NCBI GenBank assembly: GCA_016195985.1
Contig: JACPYP010000006.1
Location: forward strand, 87,639-151,638
Length of the DNA stretch: 64,000 bases
Direction of reading: 5' to 3'
From: Acidobacteriota bacterium
GTDB lineage: Bacteria; Acidobacteriota; Holophagae; Holophagales; Holophagaceae
The notes below the pieces were generated by a model. The model was not told the origin of the DNA, did not search any database, and worked only from the letters and a program-made list of their open reading frames with translations. Positions 50,371 to 59,925 of the stretch are shown one piece after another (position 1 is the stretch's first letter; the number at the start of each line of letters is the position of its first letter). Position numbers and translations under genes: made by a program.

Positions 50371-50498
50371 GAGAGGGTAGGTTTGGCGGGGTTTCGAGTG
50401 GTGGGGCTTGAAAGCGGGAGTCCCGAAGCGGGACTGGTGACAAGGGGTGGGATAAGTGGTGGCGGGAAGCCCTTGCGGGCACCTCACCGTCGAGTCTA

Positions 50499-51191
50499 TC
50501 ACCGATCTCCATCCGGCAATTCAAAAGCGCCGGCCTCCACCCCGCCCTTGGCCCAGCGGGCGAACAACAGCTCCACAGTGCCGCCGCCGGATTCCTCCAG
50601 GCTCATGCGCGACAACACCATCTGCCCCTGGGCCTGGCCCGGGGGACCGAAATGCGCCGTGCGGGCCAGCTTGCCCGAGGCCATGCGGAATTCAGCGCGA
50701 AGCGGCAGGGATCCCTCCCTCGCCACCCACAGGGTTACTTGCCGGGCGCTCGTGACCGGCCGCTTCGCGGCGAGCTCCAGCCTCCAGCACTCGCGCCCGT
50801 CGAGGCTGTCTTCCGCCAGCGAGTTCACGGCGTAATCTTCCCGGAAACGGGTGCGGGCCACGTCTCCGCCCGCGGCCGGGCCCATCAGGCGCTGCTGGGG
50901 AGTCACCTTCACCGGCCGCTTGGAGCCGGGAACCAGCAGCCACATTTGGTCCCCCTTCATGAGCACTGCCCGGCCCTTCTCCTTCGCCGACACGCCGTCC
51001 AAACGGGCATCGCCGTTCTCCCGGGCCGAGACCTTCCACTGCTGGGAGGCTGAACCCGCCCTGAGGGTCAACTCCACGGTGAAAGCGGGCCAGGGATGCC
51101 GCAGCCGGTCCACCTGGGCCAGAATCTCCTCGCCGCTCTGAGCCAGCAGGGAGAGCCCCGCCAGCGGCGCGAAACACAGATGCAGCCGCAT
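50499..51191 (-). CDS. LolA-like outer-membrane lipoprotein-sorting protein
   Basis: A 230-residue secreted protein with a short signal peptide (MRLHLCFAPLAGLSLLAQ). The sequence has LolA-like layout: GEEILAQVDRLRHPWPAFTV, a basic GSKRPVKVTPQQRLMGP segment, LDGRECWRLELAAKR and TLWVAREGSLPLRAEFRMAS. This is the pattern of the periplasmic lipoprotein-sorting family related to LolA. The concave beta-sheet may bind lipoproteins or other lipids. Its ATG overlaps the stop of the cupin gene. Co-transcription with manC and the cupin suggests an envelope role. Confidence 0.7.
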   Translation of the reverse strand: MRLHLCFAPLAGLSLLAQSGEEILAQVDRLRHPWPAFTVELTLRAGSASQQWKVSARENGDARLDGVSAKEKGRAVLMKGDQMWLLVPGSKRPVKVTPQQRLMGPAAGGDVARTRFREDYAVNSLAEDSLDGRECWRLELAAKRPVTSARQVTLWVAREGSLPLRAEFRMASGKLARTAHFGPPGQAQGQMVLSRMSLEESGGGTVELLFARWAKGGVEAGAFELPDGDR

Positions 51192-51550
51192 CAGTTTCGG
51201 CCGTAGTCGTCCTGAAGCCGCTCGATGTCGGCCTCGTCGAACACGCCCAGGCTCACTTCCAGCACGCGCACGGGATGGGCCGTGGCCGCGTCGCAGCGAA
51301 GGCGGTGGGTGCTGCCCAGGGGCAGCCAGATCTCATCTCCCACGGCGGGACGGAGTTCCTCGCCATCGCGGTCCACCACCACGCCGGGATCCAGGGCCAC
51401 CCAGAGTTCTCCGCGGTGGCTATGGCGCTGCAGGCTGAGCTTCTGGCCGGGACGGCAGGTGAGGATCTTCACCGTGCAATTCGTGTTCAGGGCGTACTGA
51501 TCGAAGGAGCCCCAGGGCTTTTCGACGTGAAGGGTTTCGGGTTTCTGCAT
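51191..51550 (-). CDS. Type II mannose-6-phosphate isomerase-like cupin
   Basis: A 119-residue single cupin: VEKPWGSFDQYALNTNCTVK, PGQKLSLQRHSHRGELWVAL (metal-binding His and Glu) and VGDEIWLPLGSTHRLRC. This is the C-terminal domain of bifunctional ManC/AlgA enzymes encoded as a separate protein. Just upstream on the same strand is manC, which lacks this domain, so the two genes together make up a split AlgA. It would supply mannose-6-phosphate for GDP-mannose synthesis. Stop codon overlaps the start of the LolA-like gene. Confidence 0.85.
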   Translation of the reverse strand: MQKPETLHVEKPWGSFDQYALNTNCTVKILTCRPGQKLSLQRHSHRGELWVALDPGVVVDRDGEELRPAVGDEIWLPLGSTHRLRCDAATAHPVRVLEVSLGVFDEADIERLQDDYGRN

Positions 51551-51566
51551 GAGGCGCCTCAGTCGG

Positions 51567-51595
51567 TTCAGTCTTCGGTCTTTTGTCTTCGGGGG
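51567..51595 (-). repeat. GAAGAC-type heptamer repeat before the cupin gene
   Basis: Three imperfect GAAGAC(A/C) units on the minus strand between manC and the cupin gene. Similar to the repeat before argS. Confidence 0.45.
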
Positions 51596-51596
51596 A

Positions 51597-52664
51597 TCAG
51601 AGGAGGTCTTCGCGGCCTTCGGCTTTCAGGCGCTCGACGATCTGCTTGACGGTCTGGGCGCGGTCCCGGCGGCAGATGAGCAGGGCGTCGTCGGAATCCA
51701 CCACGATGAGGTCATCCAGGCCGCTGGCGGCGATGAGCCGTTTTCCGCCGAAGAAGGCGCTGTTGCGGGTGTCCAGCAACAGGGTTTCGCCCACGCTGAC
51801 ATTGCCTTCGGAATCGGTCTCCTGGAATTCGATGGCGGCCGGCCAGGAGCCCACGTCGGACCACTGGAACCGCGTGGGCACCACGGCCACCGTTTCCGCC
51901 TTCTCCATGAGTGCCACGTCGATGGCCAGCTTGGGCAGCTGGCGGTAGGCGCCAGCCAGGGAGGCGGGCTGGGAGCCGGCCTTCACCCAGGCATCCAGCG
52001 GCGCCAGCACCTCGGGCGCATGCTGTTGCAGGCCCTCCCGGAAATCCGCCAGGGTCCACACGAACATGCCGGCGTTCCAGTAATGGCGCCCCGATTCGAG
52101 GTACCGCACCGCCACTTCGACGGGCGGCTTCTCCCGGAAAGCCTTCACCTTCAGCACGGGACCATGGCCCTCGGATTCGATGTAGCCATAGCCCGTTTCA
52201 GGATAGGTGGGCCGGATGCCGAAGGTGACCAGTTCATGGGCCCAGGCGGCATGCTTCACGGCCAGGTCCAGATCCTCCAGGAAGAGCTCGCGGTCCCCGA
52301 TCCAATGATCCGCGGAGAGCACGGCCATGACGCCGTGGGGGAATTTCTTTTCGATCTCCACCAGGGCCAGGGCCAGACAGGGCGCCGTGTTGCGCCCTTC
52401 GGGCTCGACGATCACGTTCTCCGGCGGAAGCTCCGGCAGCATGCTGCGGGTCTCGCCAGCCAGATCCTCCGTGGTCACCACGAAGATGCGGTCCGGGGAC
52501 ACGTGTCCATCCAGGCGGCGCACGGTCTGGTGCAGCAGGGTCTCCGTGCCCACGATGGACAGGAACTGCTTGGGCCGGGCGTTGCGGCTCCGGGGCCAGA
52601 AGCGGGTGCCCCGGCCTCCGGCCATCACGACGGCAACCAGGGAATCCTTGTGGTTATCTGACAT
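51597..52664 (-). CDS. manC: Mannose-1-phosphate guanylyltransferase
   Basis: Makes GDP-mannose from mannose-1-phosphate and GTP. The ATG at 52664 with GGGAG seven bases upstream gives 355 residues. The nucleotidyltransferase signature is VVMAGGRGTRFWPRSRNARP with KQFLSIVG. NTAPCLALAL, VLSADHWIGD, FREKPPVEVAVRYLESGRHYWNAGMF (split here as FREKPP and YWNAGMF) and WSDVGSWPA are typical. The isomerase cupin normally fused at the C-terminus is a separate gene downstream. Confidence 0.93.
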   Translation of the reverse strand: MSDNHKDSLVAVVMAGGRGTRFWPRSRNARPKQFLSIVGTETLLHQTVRRLDGHVSPDRIFVVTTEDLAGETRSMLPELPPENVIVEPEGRNTAPCLALALVEIEKKFPHGVMAVLSADHWIGDRELFLEDLDLAVKHAAWAHELVTFGIRPTYPETGYGYIESEGHGPVLKVKAFREKPPVEVAVRYLESGRHYWNAGMFVWTLADFREGLQQHAPEVLAPLDAWVKAGSQPASLAGAYRQLPKLAIDVALMEKAETVAVVPTRFQWSDVGSWPAAIEFQETDSEGNVSVGETLLLDTRNSAFFGGKRLIAASGLDDLIVVDSDDALLICRRDRAQTVKQIVERLKAEGREDLL

Positions 52665-52737
52665 GGTCACGCTCCCATCACTGCACGGCATTCGGCCAGG
52701 TCCCGCGCTGGGAATCATATCCGCTCATGAGCCGGCT

Positions 52738-53709
52738 TCAGCGGGCCAGGATGGCCACCAGGCGCCCCAGGTCGCTCGGGGGCACGGGCTGGGGTTCGAG
52801 AATCCGCGAGAGGGGCTGGGCCACGAGGGCGCCGGCCACCTCGCCGAGGTAGAAGCCCCGTTCGCCGCGGTCGAGGCGGCGCACGGCCTCCGCGCCCCAG
52901 CGGCTGCCCCAGATGCGGTCGAGGGCCGAGGGGCTGCCGCCCCGCTGCACATGGCCCAGCACGACCACCCGCAGATCCAGGACATGGTCCCGCTTCAGGC
53001 GTTCGCCCACGGCCATGGCCCGGCCGCCGGTGGCATCGCCTTCGGCCACCACCACCACGGAACTGCGCTTGCCCCGGAGCCAGTTGGCGTTCAGCTGCGT
53101 GACCAGGGCCTCGTAGCTGTCATCGGGCGATTCGGGATAAAGCACGGCCTCGGCCCCGCAGGCGATGGCGGTATGCACCGCCAGCATGCCGGAGCTGCGG
53201 CCCATGACTTCCACCAGGAAGAGGCGCCCGTGGCTGGAGGCGGTGTCGCGGATGCGGTCGATGGCTTCCACGGCGGTGTTGAGGGCCGTGTCGAATCCCA
53301 GGGTGCGCTCGGTGCCGGGCAGGTCGTTGTCGATGGTGCCCGGGATGCCCGCGCAGGCCACGCCGTGTTCGCGGAGCAGCAGTTCCGCCGCGTGGAAGCT
53401 GCCGTCGCCGCCGATGACCACCAGGGCCTCGATGCCCGCGGCCTTCAGGTTCGCGGCGGCCTTGGCGCGGTGGACAGGATCGTGGAATTCCTTGCAGCGG
53501 GCCGTGTGGAGGATGGTGCCGCCCCGCTGCAGGATGTTGGCGCAGGAGCGGCTGGGCAGGGGCTCCATGTCGCCTTCCAGCAGGCCCTGGTAGCCGCGGT
53601 AGATGCCCCAGGCCTCATGGCCCTGGGCATCGGCCTGGCGCACCGCTGCGCGGATGGCCGCATTCATGCCCGGCGCGTCCCCGCCGGAAGTCAGGATTCC
53701 GATTTTCAT
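52738..53709 (-). CDS. pfkA: ATP-dependent 6-phosphofructokinase
   Basis: Phosphorylates fructose-6-phosphate in glycolysis. The product is 323 residues. Motifs are ILTSGGDAPGMNAAIR at the N-terminus, VIGGDGSFHAAELL near residue 100, PGTIDNDLPGTERTLGFDTA near 122 and EVMGRSSGMLA near 165. The GGDGS and PGTIDND forms (Gly and Gly rather than Asp and Lys) mark the ATP-dependent class rather than the PPi-dependent one. Its ATG overlaps the stop of the upstream small gene (ATGA). Confidence 0.95.
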   Translation of the reverse strand: MKIGILTSGGDAPGMNAAIRAAVRQADAQGHEAWGIYRGYQGLLEGDMEPLPSRSCANILQRGGTILHTARCKEFHDPVHRAKAAANLKAAGIEALVVIGGDGSFHAAELLLREHGVACAGIPGTIDNDLPGTERTLGFDTALNTAVEAIDRIRDTASSHGRLFLVEVMGRSSGMLAVHTAIACGAEAVLYPESPDDSYEALVTQLNANWLRGKRSSVVVVAEGDATGGRAMAVGERLKRDHVLDLRVVVLGHVQRGGSPSALDRIWGSRWGAEAVRRLDRGERGFYLGEVAGALVAQPLSRILEPQPVPPSDLGRLVAILAR

Positions 53710-54014
53710 TTGGCTTTCCCCTTGGCCTGCTTCTTTGAACCGGCCTTCGCGCTTTTTTTCTTGGTGCCCGGCTTTCCCGCCTTGGCCTTGCCTTTGACTT
53801 TCCTCCCCTTGCGGGTGTCCTTCACGTGGGCCTCGGGAGGAGGGAGCGGCGGCGGCTCCACGATCCCCCTGGGCACCGGAGGCAAGTCCCCTTCGGACAC
53901 GCCCTGGGCCGCGGCCCGCTGGGCCCGGGCCCTCAGAACCGGATCTTCCTGGGGCAGACTCGATGCAGCCAAGCCCAAAGCCAGGCTGCCGATGATCAGG
54001 ACGCGACGGGACAT
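53706..54014 (-). CDS. Small secreted protein with basic Lys-rich tail
   Basis: A 102-residue protein with GGAGG four bases before the ATG. A signal peptide (RRVLIIGSLALGLAASS) is followed by an Ala/Arg helix, a Pro-rich stretch (VEPPPLPPPEAH) and a C-terminal 35 residues that are mostly Lys, Gly and Ala. No catalytic motif. The basic tail could bind nucleic acid, LPS or peptidoglycan. It recalls, in style, the Lys-rich secreted protein at 63026-63538. Family unknown. Confidence 0.6.
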   Translation of the reverse strand: MSRRVLIIGSLALGLAASSLPQEDPVLRARAQRAAAQGVSEGDLPPVPRGIVEPPPLPPPEAHVKDTRKGRKVKGKAKAGKPGTKKKSAKAGSKKQAKGKAK

Positions 54015-54057
54015 GATCCCTCCAGGGATCGATTATCCACGAGTTGCGCCGGGTGAT

Positions 54058-54585
54058 TCAGCCCTCGGTCTTCTTTGCGGCCTTTTCCTTCAAGGCTTTG
54101 GCGAAGAATTCGGCCACCACCGAATCCGCGTCGGCCTTGGTCACGTCCGCCATCTGCGGCTCGCGGTGGAGAATGTCCCGCCCCGCGGGCGCCAGCTTTG
54201 GCAGGTGATCTTCCGTGGGCTGCAGGCGTGCCAGCACATAGTGGGACACCTCGATGAGGCTCCGCCCCACGCGCTCCAGCTTCTGCCGAACCACGTCCTG
54301 GTACTGGTAGAGATCGAAGGCGCCCTGGATGTTGTAGGCCCCATTGTCGGCGTGGAAGCCGATCTCTTCCAACTTGGAGGTAAGGGTTTCAAGCTCTCCG
54401 GATGGAACGCCGATTCTTCTGAGAATTTCCTGGCATTCTTTGGCCAGGGATTGGATTTCCTCAAAACTGTGCTGGACCACCTCGATCTGGCCGAGCACCC
54501 GCTCAGCGCCGCCCTCTTGCTCCTGGGCGATCTGCATCAGCTGGTCGGGAATCGCTTGGCTGTTGTCTTGGGGCTTTTCCGGCAT
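54058..54585 (-). CDS. CheZ-like chemotaxis phosphatase (tentative)
   Basis: A 175-residue, mainly helical protein with GGAG seven bases before the ATG. The central segment AFDLYQYQDVVRQKLERVGR parallels the catalytic helix of CheZ homologues, where (Y/F)QDxxxQ(K)xxRV carries the acidic residue and the Gln that dephosphorylate CheY-P. The N-terminal half is a long coiled coil (GGAERVLGQIEVVQHSFEEI) as in CheZ. The C-terminus ends in a Lys-rich helix (EFFAKALKEKAAKK) after a linker, similar to a CheY-docking tail. No che genes are adjacent, but motAB lie 4 kb away. Assignment is by motif only. Confidence 0.55.
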   Translation of the reverse strand: MPEKPQDNSQAIPDQLMQIAQEQEGGAERVLGQIEVVQHSFEEIQSLAKECQEILRRIGVPSGELETLTSKLEEIGFHADNGAYNIQGAFDLYQYQDVVRQKLERVGRSLIEVSHYVLARLQPTEDHLPKLAPAGRDILHREPQMADVTKADADSVVAEFFAKALKEKAAKKTEG

Positions 54586-54633
54586 GGTTTGGCTCCGTGC
54601 ATCCTCTATCGGCCAACCGTGAATTATCTTTGA

Positions 54634-56553
<1,920 letters not shown>

Positions 56554-56570
56554 GGTTCGGCCTCTTCCTG

Positions 56571-56596
56571 AAAAGTCCCGCTCCGGCGGGACTTTT
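56571..56596 (+). terminator. Terminator after thiC
   Basis: AAAAGTCCCGC pairs with GCGGGACTTTT around TCCG. Confidence 0.85.
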
Positions 56597-56663
56597 CCGT
56601 AACGGCCGGCATCTGCCCCTGGAGGCGCGTATCATCGGGGCCACCAGCCCACAGGAGGCAGAC

Positions 56664-57245
56664 ATGGCCGCAAAGCGCATCCTCATGCTCGTCGGGGATT
56701 TCGGCGAGGACTACGAAATCATGGTGCCCTTCCAGGCGCTGCTCGCGGTGGGACACACAGTCCACGCGGCCTGCCCCGACAAGAAGACGGGCGAATCCGT
56801 CGCCACCGCCATCCACGACTTCGAAGGGCATCAGACCTATTCCGAAAAACCGGGCCACCGCTTCACCCTCAACGCCACCTTCGCCGACATCAAGGCCGAA
56901 GACTACGACGCCCTGGTGATCCCCGGCGGCCGGGCGCCGGAGTACCTGCGCCTCAACGCCAAGGTGCTGGAGATCGTGCGCCACTTCTTCGCCTCGAAGA
57001 AGCCCGTGGCGGCCATCTGCCATGGCGCCCAGCTGCTGGCGGCCGCCGGCGTGCTGGAGGGCCGCGTGTGCTCAGCCTACCCCGCCTGCCGCGCCGAGGT
57101 GGAAGTGGCCCGGGGCAAGTACGCGGAAATCGCCATCGACGGCGCCGTCACCGACGGCAACCTCGTGACTGCGCCAGCCTGGCCAGCGCACCCTGCGTGG
57201 ATCGCGCAGTTCCTGCAGGTTCTGGGCACCCGCATCACCCTTTGA
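56664..57245 (+). CDS. DJ-1/PfpI family protein
   Basis: A 193-residue protein, ATG at 56664 with AGGAGG five bases upstream. It has the DJ-1/PfpI fold: [20 protein letters not shown] with the conserved Glu, [19 protein letters not shown], and the nucleophile elbow [14 protein letters not shown] with Cys about 117. GDFGEDYE is typical of the PfpI protease-like or YhbO/YajL-like branch, which includes glyoxalase III- and deglycase-type stress proteins. The specific activity cannot be read from sequence. It lies alone between the thiC terminator and the dapF leader. Confidence 0.88.
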   Translation: MAAKRILMLVGDFGEDYEIMVPFQALLAVGHTVHAACPDKKTGESVATAIHDFEGHQTYSEKPGHRFTLNATFADIKAEDYDALVIPGGRAPEYLRLNAKVLEIVRHFFASKKPVAAICHGAQLLAAAGVLEGRVCSAYPACRAEVEVARGKYAEIAIDGAVTDGNLVTAPAWPAHPAWIAQFLQVLGTRITL

Positions 57246-57312
57246 TCCATTCCAACGGGTTGCTGCCCGCCTGCCCTCAGTGATAGCCTGCTTCATCTTG
57301 GGAAGGGCTCCC

Positions 57313-57339
57313 ATGACTTGTCGGATGTGTTGCCGCTGA
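57313..57339 (+). promoter_or_regulatory. Cys-rich leader mini-ORF before dapF homologue
   Basis: ATG ACT TGT CGG ATG TGT/TGC CGC TGA encodes MTCRMCCR then stop, with three Cys and two Arg in eight residues. A purine-rich GGAAGGG lies four bases before the ATG. It resembles cysteine-sensing leader peptides. It is followed by a hairpin at 57347-57363. Confidence 0.4.
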
Positions 57340-57346
57340 TGCCGTC

Positions 57347-57363
57347 GAGGGCCTGAGGCCCTC
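57347..57363 (+). other. Hairpin after the Cys-rich mini-ORF
   Basis: GAGGGCC pairs with GGCCCTC around TGA. It starts seven bases after the mini-ORF stop and 49 bases before the dapF start. No clean T-run follows, so termination is doubtful. Confidence 0.5.
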
Positions 57364-57395
57364 TGGATTCCAGCTTTCACAAAAGACGAAACCCC

Positions 57396-58259
57396 ATGTT
57401 GAATGACTTAGCCTTCTTCAAATTCCAAGCGCTCGGGAATGACTACATCGTCATCGACCCCACGCGGACTGTCTTCGATCCCACGCCCAAACTGGTCCAG
57501 TCCCTCTGCGACCGCCACCGCGGCATCGGCTCCGACGGCATCCTCCTGGGCCCCTTCCCTGTTCCCGGCGACGCCGAAGCCTTCGGCCTGCGCGTCTTCA
57601 ACCCCGACGGCAGCGAATCCCAGAAGAGCGGCAACGGCCTTCGCATCTTCGCCCGCTACCTTCTGGAGGCGGGGCACGTGAAAGGGGAGCGCTGCCGCAT
57701 CAAGACCACGGGCGGCCTCGCCGAGATCTCGTATCTGGCCGCGGACGGCAGCAAGGTGCAAGTGGACATGGGGCGGCCCAGCTTCCTCGCCGGAGACGTC
57801 CCCTTCACGGCCGTCCCGCCCCAGCAGGAAGTCATTGAAACCCCCCTCTTCCTGCCCACGGGACCCGTGACCATCACCGCCCTCAGCGTCGGGAACCCCC
57901 ACTGCGTGGTCTTTCCCGGCACCGTGTCCCCCGCCGAAGCCCAGCGCCTGGGCCCGCGCATCGAGAAGCACCCCGATTTCCCCAACCGGGTGAACGTGCA
58001 GTTTGTGGAAGTGCTCGACCGCAAGCGCATCCGCCTCGAAATCTGGGAACGCGGGGCGGGCTACACCCTGGCCTCCGGCAGCAGCAGCTGCGCCGCCGCC
58101 GCAGCCAGCCGGCGACTGGGCCTGGTGGACGACCAGCTGCAGGTGCTCATGCCCGGCGGCGCCATCGACATCGCCTTCACCGAGCAGGGCCGGATCCTCA
58201 TGACCGGTCCCGTGCGGTCGGTCTACGAGGGCCGCCTCAATGCCAGCTGGGTCCCCTAA
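57396..58259 (+). CDS. dapF: Diaminopimelate epimerase family protein lacking both catalytic cysteines
   Basis: A 287-residue protein with the two-lobed DapF fold: FFKFQALGNDYIVIDPT at the start, CDRHRGIGSDGILLGP near residue 38, and VGNPHCVVF near 165. The first active site, normally NADGSExxxCGNGxR, reads NPDGSESQKSGNGLR, so Ser78 replaces Cys. The second, normally GAGxTxACGTGACA, reads GAGYTLASGSSSCAAA, so Ser227 replaces Cys. Both acid-base residues of DAP epimerisation are therefore missing while the substrate-binding residues around them remain. It may still bind DAP or a relative, or catalyse something else. A Cys-rich mini-ORF precedes it and a SAM-controlled methionine gene follows. 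Confidence 0.85.
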   Translation: MLNDLAFFKFQALGNDYIVIDPTRTVFDPTPKLVQSLCDRHRGIGSDGILLGPFPVPGDAEAFGLRVFNPDGSESQKSGNGLRIFARYLLEAGHVKGERCRIKTTGGLAEISYLAADGSKVQVDMGRPSFLAGDVPFTAVPPQQEVIETPLFLPTGPVTITALSVGNPHCVVFPGTVSPAEAQRLGPRIEKHPDFPNRVNVQFVEVLDRKRIRLEIWERGAGYTLASGSSSCAAAAASRRLGLVDDQLQVLMPGGAIDIAFTEQGRILMTGPVRSVYEGRLNASWVP

Positions 58260-58350
58260 GAGCGCCCCGATCCATTAAATTCCCTTGGCAGATCAATGGG
58301 TTCGCCTGATACTGAACGGGCAATGGGATCTTTGTCAGTTTCATCACGCG

Positions 58351-58445
58351 ATATCCAGAAAGGTGGAGGGACGGGCCCTGTGAAACCTTGGCAACCTGCG
58401 GAAGCAAGGTGCCAATTCCTGCCGCGAGTCATCGCGGAGAGATGC
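58351..58445 (+). ncRNA. SAM-I (S-box) riboswitch
   Basis: The conserved core is present in order: CCAGAAAGGTGGAGGGAC (P1/J1-2 and P2), GGCCCTGTGAAACC (kink-turn and pseudoknot side), GGCAACCTG (P3 region), AAGGTGCCAATTCC (P3/P4) and a closing GAGAGATG. It binds S-adenosylmethionine and shuts off the downstream gene. The P1 helix is short and imperfect. Confidence 0.93.
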
Positions 58446-58476
58446 TGAAGTGTCATGAACTGACATGAGGACTGAC

Positions 58477-58515
58477 ATGAGCAGGGGCCCGAGGAATCGG
58501 GCCCCTGCTCATTTT
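58477..58515 (+). terminator. Riboswitch-controlled terminator
   Basis: A 16-bp stem (58477-58492 with 58497-58512), loop GGAA, then TTT. A tandem 12-base direct repeat (58459-58470 and 58471-58482) overlaps its left side and could feed the antiterminator. With SAM bound, transcription should stop here, before the gene at 58560. Confidence 0.88.
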
Positions 58516-58559
58516 GGATCGCAATGAAACGATGGAGATCCTCCACCCTGGAGGCTCTG

Positions 58560-59828
58560 ATGAGCGAGCACTACCTCGATACCAACGTGCCGGGCAACCC
58601 CGCCTACCACTTCACCGTCCAGCCGCCCCTGCGGGAGGGCCGGGCCGGCTGGATCCACCGGCCCGGCCTGGTTCCGGATGCCGCCCTCTCCACTCAGTGC
58701 GTGCATGCGGGCGTGCAGCCCGACCCGGCCTATGGCGCGGTGATGCCGCCGCTGTACCTGTCCTCCACCTTCGCCTTCAAAGACATCTGCACCAATGCCG
58801 GCTACGACTACACCCGCAGCGGCAACCCCACCCGCGCGGCCCTGGAAGAGGCCATCGCCCTGCTGGAAGGCGGCCACGGGGCCACCTGCACCAGCACGGG
58901 CATGAGCGCCATCCTCGTGGCCCTCAACCTGCTGGAGCACGGGAGCCACGTCATCTCCACGGTGGATTGCTACGGCGGCACCTTCCGCCTGCTGGAGCAC
59001 GCCAAGAGGTTCTACGGCCTGGAGGTCACCTACCTGGACCTGGCCGATCTCAACGCCCTGAGGGCCGCCATCCGCCCCAACACCCGCATGATCTGGATCG
59101 AAACCCCCTCGAACCCGCTGTTGCGCCTGACGGACATCGCAGCGGTGGCCGAGATCGGCCACCGCCAGCCCGATTGCCTGGTGGCCGTGGACAACACCTT
59201 CCTCTCACCCTGCCTACAGCGGCCCTTCGACCTGGGCGCTGACCTCGTCATCCACTCCACCACCAAGTACCTCAATGGCCACAGCGACGTGGTGGGCGGC
59301 GCCGTGGTGGCCGGCCCGGGCCGCCTGCCCCTCACGCAGCGGATCCAGAGCGTGAACAACCTGCTGGGCACCTCCCAGGCGCCCCACGATTGTTTCCTCG
59401 TGCTGCGCGGCCTCAAGACCCTGCCCCTGCGCATGCGGCAGCACGAAGCCACCGCCCAGGTGCTGGCCGAGTACCTGGCAGCCCACCCCGCCGTGGGCAA
59501 GGTGCACTTCCCGGGCCTGCCCAGCCACCCCCAGCACGAACTGGCCAAGCGCCAGCAACGGGGCTTCGGCGCCATGCTCAGCTTCGAACTGAAGGCGAGC
59601 GGTGACGAACGCCTGAACCACGTGCTGCGGCGGCTGCGCTGGTTCACCCTGGCCGAAAGCCTGGGCGGCGTGGAATCCCTGGTGGCCCACCCGGCCTCCA
59701 TGACCCACGCCTCCATGACCCCCGAAGCCCGCAAGAACGCGGGAATCAGCGACGGCCTCATCCGCCTGTCCATCGGCCTGGAGGACGTGCGGGACCTGCG
59801 CGAGGACCTGGCCCAAGCGCTGGGTTAA
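58560..59828 (+). CDS. metB: Cystathionine gamma-synthase-type Cys/Met metabolism PLP enzyme
   Basis: A 422-residue PLP enzyme from the ATG at 58560 with GGAGG five bases upstream. Motifs are STQCVHAGVQPDPAYGAVMP near residue 42, YDYTRSGNPTRAALEEAIA near 83, GATCTSTGMSAILVALNLLE, VDNTFLSPCLQRPFDLGAD near 213 and the Schiff-base Lys in HSTTKYLNGHSDVVGG near 240. The C-terminus has SLGGVESLVAHPASMTHA. This class makes cystathionine or homocysteine, or lyses it; the SAM riboswitch upstream argues for a methionine-synthetic role. Gamma-synthase versus O-acetylhomoserine sulfhydrylase cannot be settled by eye. Confidence 0.88.
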   Translation: MSEHYLDTNVPGNPAYHFTVQPPLREGRAGWIHRPGLVPDAALSTQCVHAGVQPDPAYGAVMPPLYLSSTFAFKDICTNAGYDYTRSGNPTRAALEEAIALLEGGHGATCTSTGMSAILVALNLLEHGSHVISTVDCYGGTFRLLEHAKRFYGLEVTYLDLADLNALRAAIRPNTRMIWIETPSNPLLRLTDIAAVAEIGHRQPDCLVAVDNTFLSPCLQRPFDLGADLVIHSTTKYLNGHSDVVGGAVVAGPGRLPLTQRIQSVNNLLGTSQAPHDCFLVLRGLKTLPLRMRQHEATAQVLAEYLAAHPAVGKVHFPGLPSHPQHELAKRQQRGFGAMLSFELKASGDERLNHVLRRLRWFTLAESLGGVESLVAHPASMTHASMTPEARKNAGISDGLIRLSIGLEDVRDLREDLAQALG

Positions 59829-59925
59829 CCACGAAAAGAAAGCTGGCCGCAAAGAACACAAAAGGCACAGAGAAGAGAACAAAGGTGAGCCTGCTCTTGT
59901 GGCCTTTGCTGCCGGTCCGGCTGCG

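Larger units (their letters stand above)
50144..50498. other. Intergenic region with hairpin repeat and terminator
   Basis: 355 bp between motB and the LolA-like gene, which converge. It holds the nested hairpin element (50195-50299) and a minus-strand terminator (50345-50370). Nothing gene-like is seen otherwise. Confidence 0.6.

Noticed and set aside
59829..59925. Another member of the CACCACCAAG hairpin family between metB and the FKBP gene
   Set aside because: CCACGAAAAG and GGCCGCAAAG stretches look vaguely similar, but the arms do not pair convincingly.
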